64,000 nucleotides of DNA. Origin: Caenorhabditis remanei. Lineage: Eukaryota; Nematoda; Chromadorea; Rhabditida; Rhabditidae. Each line of letters starts with the position of its first letter. Positions within the stretch are counted from its first letter, which is position 1. Below are positions 56,958-64,000 of the stretch, piece by piece. The DNA is taken from assembly GCF_010183535.1 (NCBI RefSeq), contig NC_071329.1, positions 2,480,001 to 2,544,000 of the forward strand. The letters run 5' to 3'. The position numbers and the translations under genes are program-made. The notes below the pieces were generated by a model. It did not search any database and was not told where the DNA came from. It saw nothing but the letters and a program-made list of their open reading frames with translations.

Positions 56958-57712
56958 CATACTTGTCGAGGGCCGGGCCGGGCTTTTTTTTCAAAACGTC
57001 AGGCCCGGCCCGGCCCGGCCCGAGGCCCGGCCCGGCCCGTCAGGCCCGTCTTTTTGGAGGGAAATTTTTTTTTCAAATTTTTTTCAAATTTTTTTCGATT
57101 TTTTTTCAAATTTGATTAAAAGTGTACTAATGTCAACTCTGATTTTTTCATAGAATAATGTATGAGTGTCAGTGAGTTGATTTTCATATCGTAAGAATTT
57201 TTTTCAAATTTTATGACTACTTTTGCTCTTTTTTTGTTTCCTTCCACGTTCACAGAAATGCCCAAAGTCGCTCGTTCTCAGCGAGGTTTGGACCGAATCG
57301 AATAACTTTTTCGGTATGAAAATGCACTCATTGACACTCATACATTATTCTATGAAAAAATCAAAGTTGACCTTAGTACACCTTTAATTTGATTATCGCC
57401 GGAGGCGTCTCGCTGAAAAATTCAGTCAATGTTTCGAAAAATTTACTAAAAAATCATGAAAAAAGTATGAAAAAACGAGTAAATTTGGAAATTTTTCCGA
57501 ATGAAAAATTGAAAATTGAAAAAAATTTGAAAAATTTTCTCAAAAATCCCATACCCCTGAAAAGACGGGCCTGACGGGCCGGGCCCGGGCCCGGGCCGAA
57601 GCTTTTCAGGCCCGGCCCGGCCCGGCCCGGCGGGCCGGGTCGGGCCGGGCCGGGCTTTTTACGGGCCGGGCCGGGCCGGGCCGGCGGGCCGGCCCGTCAT
57701 TTGACAAGTATG
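56958..57712. mobile_element. Long hAT-like GGGCC-palindrome element with 8-bp TSD
   Basis: Ends CATACTTGTCGAGGGCCGGG and CATTTGACAAGTATG, flanked by the exact duplication TAAAAAAC (56950-56957, 57713-57720). GGCCCGGCCC arms pair around an AT-rich centre that contains a piece (57240-57390) like the 15975-16445 element, so a second element seems to be nested inside. Confidence 0.8.
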
Positions 57713-57739
57713 TAAAAAACTCTTCCACCAGAGATCATT

Positions 57740-58060
57740 TTGAGTCAGGAGAACGGGGAATTGTGGCGTTTCATCTCATTATTCATCCATCACCCTCCCC
57801 ACCCAGTCTGATACCATCTGCTTCCCTCTCCTCTTCAAAAACGGCAGATGGCATTCCCCCCCCCCCCTTCTCCCCAGGGGTTGTCCTCCCCTCCCTTTTG
57901 CTTTTCCTATATAAGCCATCTCCTTCACAATTATATTCTTCATTATCCTATCCTATCCTCCGCCCTAGACTACTTGTGTTGTGGTCGCTATGTATTCTGA
58001 TTTTCTGTGAATTCTAAAAAATATATTAATCTATTTATGCGAAATAATTCAAAAAATAAT
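57740..58060 (+). promoter_or_regulatory. Candidate TATA promoter
   Basis: A pyrimidine-rich stretch with a 13-C run (57859-57871) leads to CCTATATAAGCCATCTCC at about 57907, a good TATA box with a pyrimidine-rich start region after it. No convincing gene follows, so the transcript, if any, is unknown. Confidence 0.25.
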
Positions 58061-58115
58061 CAAAGTGAGTTTTTATATATATACACGACGTGAGCAAGCT
58101 CAAACTTATCATGTA

Positions 58116-58544
58116 CAGTACCGCACAAAAAGGTATCAACTTTAGCTGTTTTCAGTCGAAAATGAGCAACATTGACAGTGTGCCATAGTAATTTTGATTG
58201 TCACACCAAGAAAACGTTTTATGGATTATACAAATTGAACGTGGAGCTCTATTTTTGTAGTTGACAACTTTTTTGTACGGGCTGTCCCTAGAGAGTTATG
58301 GTCATTTTAAGTGGACAGCTCAAAAATCGCACTAGTTTGCACTAAAATTGGTCGATTCGAGGGAGAAATTACTTTGTCGATATGTAACTTGCTAGGGAAC
58401 TACAAAAATGAAGTTCTATCTTTGATCTATATGATCCATTAAAAGTTTTCTTGGTGTGACATTCAGAATTACTATGGCACACTCTCAAAGTTGGTCATTT
58501 TCCACTGATAACAGTCAAAGTTGATTCCTATTTGTCCGGTACTG
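58116..58544. mobile_element. Tc1/mariner-like MITE
   Basis: Ends CAGTACCGCACAAAAAGGTA and the inverse of CAGTACCGGACAAATAGG, TA on both sides, with inverted arms carrying GTTTTCAGTCGAAAATGAGC and TTGTAGTTGACAACTTTTTT (right-arm copy partly deleted). Confidence 0.72.
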
Positions 58545-58821
58545 TACCTAGATTTTGCATCAATTGTGCCGCCAAACTTGTAGGTAAGCATCATTCTGTA
58601 AAATGCGACGCCAATTACTATAAACATGAAGCAAGTCGATGGCACCCGCCCCAACATGACTACGAGACTAATTGAGAAAAATGACGGCGTTCGTATCGAT
58701 CCGAATCTTGTTGAAGCTTGAGGTAATTTGTTGATATGCAATTGTGTTCGTACCTAATTTTGACTTGCAGGTAATATTGCTCAAAACCCATGTAAATCTA
58801 GTTACAACACCAACATCATGT

Positions 58822-59076
58822 ATGGAGCAATCACAACCTCGGCAGCAACGAGTTGGTGAGAATTTCTCATTTTCTTTTCAAACTGATAAGTGTTTTTTTT
58901 TCCCAGATACCAATAGTGTCATGTTCAAACAACCACATGGCAAAGACTTGTTGGGTGACGGTCTCGGAAAATCGATATATTGTCACAGGCCAGTCTCTGA
59001 CCTGTCTCTACTCTCTTTTCCTCGGGTTCTCTCTCGTCTGACCTGGATTTATTATTCTTTGCTCAGCGAGGCGTAA
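58822..59076 (+). CDS. Weak two-exon gene candidate
   Basis: Exons 58822-58855 and 58907-59076 join in frame across a 51-nt intron with a donor GTGAGA and acceptor TTTTCCCAG, typical of worms, to give about 67 aa (MEQSQPRQQRV then DTNSVMFKQPHGKDLLGDG). The end is Ser/Leu-rich. A possible AATAAA lies 60 bp after the stop. No family is recognised and further upstream exons may exist. Could equally be chance. Confidence 0.25.
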   Translation: MEQSQPRQQRVGENFSFSFQTDKCFFFPDTNSVMFKQPHGKDLLGDGLGKSIYCHRPVSDLSLLSFPRVLSRLTWIYYSLLSEA

Positions 59077-59589
59077 ACACCCCTCTGCCGGTTGAGTGTC
59101 TCTCTAGGACGGCCCTTCTCCTTGCTATACCGGGATAATAAAAGATTGCAATCTACATTGAATGTACCTAAAACAGACAGAAATGATAAAAGTCCAGAGC
59201 TGGCGGTTCAGCCTTTTACAATATGAAGACAAAGAGGAGAACGTTTCTTAATCAATCAAAGCAAAAGGCATAACACTAATCAAAAAAAAAGATGTCTGTT
59301 TTTTTCTATATATTTCAATATTTCTTTCTATTTAATAAATTATAATTATCTAGAGGACACCGATGTTGTTGTTGTTTGTTTCAGGAAGTATGTACATCAT
59401 AATTTTCATTAATTGACCCAATTAGGCGGTATCAACAATAAAGGGCTATTTTGGTCTAACACAAGGCTGTCGCACGGCCGCGGATTAACCAAATGGGCTG
59501 AATATTTGTACATCGACTAATCTTTTGGTCCTCTACAAGGACGCCTGAAGAAGCGAAAATTTTCCATGGCTGGGAACTGGGATATAGAA

Positions 59590-60420
59590 CAGAGATATTG
59601 GGAAGTGAACATTTTCTTATCCGGAAGTCGGAAGTCGGAAGTTGGAAGTGATTTTTCTTATCAGGAAGTCGGAAGTCGGAAGTCGGAAGTAAAATTTCTT
59701 ATCCGGAAGTTGGAAGTCGGAAGTCGGAAGTAAAAAAAACACCCGGAAGTCGGAAGTAGGAAGTCGGAAGATTTTTTCGCAAAGATTCAAAAACTCCTAG
59801 AAAAAGTTCATAAAATTCGCGAAAATCAGTGGAAAATTAGTTTTTAGCTGAAGAAAAGCCTATTTTCTGTCCTTTTAGACCATTTTTCCATGTATTTCTG
59901 CGAAATTTATTTTTCGGAAATTTCACAATTATGGAATGACGGAAGTCGGAAATAAAATTCCTTATCCGGAAGTCGGAAGTCGGAAGTGAAATTTCTTATC
60001 CGGAAGTCGGAAGTCGGAATTCCCATACTTGCAAACCGGGCCGAAACGGGCCGACACGGGCCGGCTCGTAACTCGCGTCAAAATGAATATTATGAGCTGA
60101 AAAATATACCAAAATGTAGATCTCGACGAGTTCTATCTCTGTGACCTACTACGGGCCGGATGGCTATTTGTTAATGTGCCGCGGGTCGGGCTAGAATGGC
60201 TTTTTTGGCCATTTTCGCGTTTTTTGACACTTTTTTCCGGCCCGCGGCATATTAACGAATAGGCATCCGGCCCGTAGTAGGTCACGGAGATAGAACTCGT
60301 CGAGATCTACATTTTGGTATATTTTTCAGCTCATAATATTCATTTTGACGCGAGTTACGAGCCGGCCCGTGTCGGCCTGTTTTGGCCCGTTGACAAGTAT
60401 GGGAATTCCCAACAACACTG
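59590..60420. mobile_element. hAT-like GGAAGTC-core element with a nested hAT-like MITE
   Basis: Ends CAGAGATATTGGGAAGTG and the inverse of CAGTGTTGTTGGGAATTCC, flanked by the exact 8-bp duplication ATATAGAA (59582-59589, 60421-60428). The core is GGAAGTCGGAAGTCGG tandem repeats in two blocks. A second element with its own duplication is inserted at 60024-60401. Confidence 0.8.
60024..60401. mobile_element. Nested hAT-like GGCC-palindrome MITE, 8-bp TSD
   Basis: Ends CATACTTGCAAACCGGGCCG and inverse of CATACTTGTCAACGGGCC, flanked by the exact duplication GGAATTCC (60016-60023, 60402-60409). Inverted internal blocks GTAGATCTCGACGAGTTCTA and CCGCGGGTCGGG/CCGGCCCGCGG. Confidence 0.88.
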
Positions 60421-60571
60421 ATATAGAATCGGCCCACGGCCTTTTTGACAGCCTTGGTCAAACAATACCCTTTGCAATTTTAAAACAAGATTCCATTTTG
60501 ATACATGATTATCAAATTTCAAATTTCATTAAAAATCATTAAATTACAATGTTAACAAGGCGCTTAGAGAA

Positions 60572-61578
60572 TTAACTCACAATCATTATAAATTTATAAC
60601 TGCCAGTTTGAACTGTGGCGTCGGCACCATCTTTTCTTCTGATCTTGTACCCAATCGATTCTGGCTCCTGCCAATATCGAATACCTTTCCAGAGCACTTC
60701 CTTATTAATTGCACGGTTTTTGACACCTATCGCCAAATATTCCAGTCTAGGATTCGAGCCAGCAATCCAGTGTTTCAAAAACTTATTCAACTCGTTTTCC
60801 GTTAGTTCAGTGTTGTTAATGATCACATTCGAAGCATTTAGAAGTAGCAAGTCGTCCAGAAAAAAGTGTGGAGAGTGGGATATTACTAGTCTATTGAGGT
60901 TTTGAATCAAGACTTCACTCAAGCACACATCATTTCTGACCGTAAACGGATTATAATCCAATAGCAGCCACTTCATGGGTTTTATACATTTTATCACTTT
61001 TTTCATATGTCGAATGGGCGTGGCCTCACTAATTAGAAGTTTGTCAATTTCCAATCCTTCAACAGCCTGTTGTAAAGACTCCACTGCATACATTTGATAG
61101 TTCACAACCAACTCATCGATGACTCTATCTCTGTGCAACACGTGAAGACAGTGTCCGACCCAATACCTTATATCCAATGACCAGTTTCTCCATCCATAAG
61201 TTTTTATATCGTTTGTAGTCGTATTGGTGATATGGAATTTAATCACGTTCGGTATGACTATTTTTCGGCGTCGAAAGTTTTGGTGCTCTATGTATTTAAC
61301 GAATTCGATACGTAGAAAGTGACCTTGGCAAGTGATGTTAAAGTCGAAAGATCTCTCCACACGCAGTTCTGTCTTTTCAGCGGAGAGTTTCAATGAGGAA
61401 ACATATTTCCGTGATTTCTGGGATAGGGTGGCAAATACAATTCTAAAAGTAAGTAATTTGTTAGTGAATAAAGTTAGGGAATAAAGTTAACTTACTGTTC
61501 AACTAAATCCATATTCCAAAGTACCAGATTGATAGCTTCGTCCGTTAGACGGTAAAATGGAAAATGCGGAGAATTCAT
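60572..61578 (-). CDS. F-box B-type protein (F-box plus FBA_2-like domain)
   Basis: Probable SCF substrate receptor of the nematode fbxb group. Exons on the minus strand: 61578-61496 and 61442-60572, about 317 aa. The F-box is at residues 2-47 (FPFYRLTDEAINLVLWNMDL, then SQKSRKYVSSL). The C-terminal half carries the type 2 F-box-associated pattern: LLLLNASNVIINNTELTENE followed by NKFLKHWIAGSNPRLEYLAI. The last residues IRRKDGADATVQTGSYKF also fit that family's ending. Not closely related to the F-box array at 1.4-9 kb, so it joined the window independently. The codon before the stop lies in a GTGAGT, so an extra 3' exon cannot be excluded. Confidence 0.82.
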
Positions 61579-61750
61579 TGGAGAATCAATAGTATGTAAT
61601 GCGGAGAAACAAGAACGGTGGAGAGTGAAGGCCTCCTCTCAATGGGCCCCTTTACATTAGCAGATGGTTCCCATAAGCGTCATTCGTCTTTCCTAGAGCA
61701 ACATACATAAGTGGCCCCAATTTTTTATTATTTGTGCAATGTGAGATTTG
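61579..61750. other. Upstream region of the F-box B-type gene
   Basis: Short promoter region limited on the far side by a MITE at 61751. No recognised site. Confidence 0.3.
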
Positions 61751-62110
61751 CATACTTGTCAACCAGGCCGAAACGGGCCGACACGGGCACTCGCGTCAAA
61801 ATGAATATTATGAGCTGAAAAATATACCAAAATGTAGATCTCGACGAGTTCTATGCCCGTGACCTACTACGGGCCGGATGTCTATTCGTTAATATGCCGC
61901 GGACCGGGCTAGAATGGCTTTTTTGGCCATTTTCGCGTTTTTTGGCACTTTTTCCCGGCCCGCGGCATATTAACGAATAGCCATCCGGCCCGTAGTAGGT
62001 CACGGGTATAGAACTCGTCGAGATCTACATTTTGGTATATTTTTCAGCTCATAATATTCATTTTGACGCGAGTTACAAGCCGGCCCGTGTCGGCCCGGTT
62101 GACAAGTATG
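61751..62110. mobile_element. hAT-like GGCC-palindrome MITE, 8-bp TSD
   Basis: Ends CATACTTGTCAACCAGGCCG and inverse of CATACTTGTCAACCGGGCC, flanked by the exact duplication GAGATTTG (61743-61750, 62111-62118). Very close relative of 60024-60401, which lies 1.35 kb away. Confidence 0.88.
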
Positions 62111-62177
62111 GAGATTTGATAATTGGCAGTAGTTTTCAAATAGTATTCTGTCTATGAGAACTCAGGTATTTTTTTCG

Positions 62178-62420
62178 CAGTTGGCCCACAAAATGGGCAG
62201 CATGTCCGAGAGAAAAGGGCCGCGGCGCCTGCCCTACGCCGGCAATCGTGCCGAATTTGAGGGCCACATGGCCCATTTCGTGGGCAAAGTGCCGAGATTT
62301 GGTACAACGAGCGGCATTCCTCCCCTTTCGCTCCCATTTAGCACTATAATTAACCAGATTACACATTTTCGTACTTCCCACTGGGCCATGTGGCCCTTTT
62401 TGTGGGCAACTTGCCTTATT
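62178..62420. repeat. Inverted GGCCCACAAAATGGGC repeat
   Basis: AGTTGGCCCACAAAATGGGC at the left and GGGCCCTTTTTGTGGGCAAC-type sequence at the right are inverted, with GGGCCACATGGCCCA palindromes between. No coding sequence recognised. Confidence 0.5.
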
Positions 62421-62534
62421 CAATGACCACATGGCACTTTTAACAGTTTCACTGCCCAACCCTCGCCAAAAAATACCTGAGAACCAACAACTCCATATTC
62501 TGAAAACCAACAACTCAAGAACATCTCGAAATAG

Positions 62535-62719
62535 CTGTCAAGTCCGCATATATGTCCGCTGGAGGATACAGCTCCGGATACATGTTATCCAACGCCTCTT
62601 CGTCTGGATACGCTTGTGAGGATTATGCTTCTGGAGGATCTGGTGGATCGAACAACACCAATCCAGGAGCACAAGTCTTCAAGGCTCGTACTGATCAATC
62701 GTGCTACTTGGGTCCATAA
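62535..62719 (+). CDS. Possible C-terminal gene fragment, Gly/Ser/Tyr-rich
   Basis: Open frame ending at TAA 62717-62719 encodes VKSAYMSAGGYSSGYMLSNA, then a GGSGGSNNTNPGAQ linker and ending DQSCYLGP. Codon use (GGA, TCC, AAG, AAC, TAC) looks like a worm gene expressed at a high level and unlike the AT-rich surroundings. It opens after a weak ATAG acceptor at 62534; an in-frame ATG lies at 62552. No upstream exon is seen because repeats adjoin. Family not recognised; a duplicated gene tail is most likely. Confidence 0.35.
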
Positions 62720-62829
62720 TTCTTCATCAAAGAAGCCAAACCGGCACCAGCCGATCGTCGTGTCCTTTATCAAAACGTGTTCTATTTTGATATGAAGAAT
62801 TGTGTATTTGGAAAAAGAAGATAGAACTA

Positions 62830-63225
62830 CAGTACCGGTCAAATTAATATCCTATGTTGCCTTTTTCAGTTGAAAATGGTCAGAGAGTGTGCCATAGTAA
62901 AACTAACTGTCCCACAAAATAATGGGATCGTACAGATCAAAAGTAGGACTCCATTTTTGTAGTTGACAACTTTTTTGTACGGACACTTCCTAGAGAGTTA
63001 TAGTAATTTTAAGGGGACATGCTCAAAAATTGCACTCGAATCGAGGAATAAATTACTTTGTCGGTATGTAACTGTCTAGGAAGTGTCCGTACAGAAAAGT
63101 TGTCAACTACAAAAATGGAGCTCTACTTTTGATCTGTTTGACCCCATAAAAAGTTATTTTTGGAACACTCTCAGAATCGGGCCTTTTCCGGTGAAAACGG
63201 CAAAACTTAATACACAGCGGTACTG
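62830..63225. mobile_element. Tc1/mariner-like MITE
   Basis: Ends CAGTACCGGTCAAATTAATA and the inverse of CAGTACCGCTGTGTATTAAG with TA on both sides; internal inverted TTGTAGTTGACAACTTTTTT. Confidence 0.72.
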
Positions 63226-63581
63226 TAACGGCATGCCGTTATATTTATCAACTGCTTTCCAGAGAAGTTTTGGTGGTTTTTCAGATTTTTAAAAGTTCAC
63301 TTGAAACTTTTCTAGATGTTCTGCTCGCTATTGTACAGGCTATTCTAGTGACGCTGATTTTAATCAGAATCATGGAAAATGTGCAGGAATTTTGAAGAAG
63401 ATGCCGTTATAATACATTTTTTTTTACATTCCGATGATCAAACATAAATGTTATTTGAAAATGAGCAATAACCATAACAATTTCAAAAATGTGAATGTTC
63501 TGAAAATACAAAAAAAAAGCATAGTTATCAAAGATTTTCGAAGAATAATTTTGAAGAAAATGCACAATTAATTATCAAGAA

Positions 63582-63715
63582 CTACTCCTCTTGAGGAACA
63601 GGATTTTGAGTCGATGTCTGAAATTCGTCAAGCCACATGTATTCATTGAGGAAGTCCGGTAGGCAAACATGCTCCTTGATGTCGACGATGAACAATTTTT
63701 GGAAGTGGGTCACGT
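63582..63715 (-). CDS. Last exon of a gene that continues past the right edge
   Basis: Minus-strand exon with acceptor CATTTCCAG at 63716-63724 and stop TAG at 63582-63584. It encodes VTHFQKLFIVDIKEHVCLPD then FLNEYMWLDEF and a tail ending NPVPQEE. It enters with two bases of a split codon, so at least one upstream exon is needed, and none fits between here and 64000. Product not recognised. Confidence 0.55.
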
Positions 63716-63759
63716 CTGGAAATGGAGGGAGTTATATGGGAAATTATATATTGGTAAAA

Positions 63760-64000
63760 AACTAAAGACGTGGGGATTCAGAATCTGTGAGCTGTTTTCA
63801 GGTAGCATCAGGTTGAGCCGAGATACAAGGCTTTGAAATTGTCAAAACTTCAAACGTTGTAACTCGGCCAGTTTCAGCTCTAGACGGATTCTGAAAACAT
63901 ATTCAGAATCTTCACGTTTTCAGCTTTCCAGCCATATAACATATATAATTTGAAAGCTGAAAACGTGGAAATTCTGAATCAGTCTTTGGTTTTTAGATAA
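63760..64000. repeat. Inverted repeat in the intron of the right-edge gene
   Basis: Blocks of the type GAAAACGTGGAAATTCTGAA are inverted against TTCAGAATCTTCACGTTTTC, and GAGCCGAGATACAAGGCTTT matches GAGCCGAGTTATAAGGCTTT near 51712. Confidence 0.5.

Noticed and set aside
57763..58017. 84-residue Pro/Ser/Leu-rich frame
   Set aside because: It lies across a poly-C tract and the TATA box; composition only.
58557..58741. Minus-strand frame with a hydrophobic segment (SLVVMLGRVPSTCFMFIVIG)
   Set aside because: No ATG at the start of the frame, no clear acceptor, and its 3' end runs into the border of a MITE. Probably chance, though a lost small membrane-protein exon cannot be excluded.
62136..62842. 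Minus-strand frames rich in Cys/Arg/Gly
   Set aside because: They lie over the inverted GGCCCACAAAATGGGC repeat and the opposite strand of the Gly/Ser/Tyr-rich frame; no domain recognised.
1..64000. CRISPR arrays, bacterial operons, intact viral or retroelement polyproteins
   Set aside because: None seen. The irregular repeats are eukaryotic MITEs and minisatellites, and no reverse transcriptase, integrase or transposase frame was found.

Overview
The window is nuclear DNA of a Caenorhabditis-type nematode. The evidence is short GT-AG introns with TTTTCAG acceptors, non-coding acceptors a few bases upstream of start codons (consistent with spliced-leader trans-splicing), AT-rich non-coding DNA, dense palindromic MITEs, and nematode-expanded gene families: F-box genes with two kinds of C-terminal domain, BTB genes, Skp1-related (skr) genes and WSN-like genes. 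The species cannot be fixed from sequence alone. The gene mix and repeat load suit a chromosome-arm accessory region.

Layout. (1) 1.4-9.3 kb: tandem array of three minus-strand F-box genes with duplicated flanks that each carry a palindromic E-box. (2) 9.5-11.8 kb: a BTB gene plus the relic of another. (3) 12.1-17.2 kb: a four-exon protein kinase with introns full of MITEs. (4) 17.3-20.3 kb: a minisatellite-bearing MITE, a tRNA-like SINE, a 0.79-kb hairpin, a dead WSN-like gene start and an orphan F-box-gene 5' flank. (5) 20.4-22.4 kb: a fourth F-box-family gene that has lost its F-box. (6) 24.0-34.8 kb: four more BTB genes, three minus and one plus, all with the same 4-exon plan. (7) 35.6-44.2 kb: a large inverted duplication of a two-gene module, a secreted WSN-like coiled-coil protein facing a protein made of two fused Skp1 domains. 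(8) 44.6-45.2 kb: a broken copy of part of an ADP/ATP translocase gene. (9) 48.5-55.1 kb: conserved housekeeping genes, namely cysteine dioxygenase (cdo-1), ADP/ATP translocase and a tail-anchored RING protein. (10) 55-64 kb: mostly mobile elements, with one F-box B-type gene, two weak gene candidates and the last exon of a gene that runs off the right edge.

Functionally, most genes belong to families known as ubiquitin-ligase parts: F-box proteins (SCF substrate receptors), Skp1-like proteins (SCF linker), BTB proteins (CUL3 adaptors) and a RING protein. These families expand and turn over quickly in nematodes. No evidence in the sequence shows that these particular genes act together. Exon joins were chosen by hand from splice consensus, reading-frame continuity and agreement between paralogues; none has been tested with transcripts.

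The strongest new-looking signals are the palindromic WSN/double-Skp1 locus and a set of hAT-like MITEs with exact 8-bp target duplications and palindromic low-complexity cores, some nested in one another.
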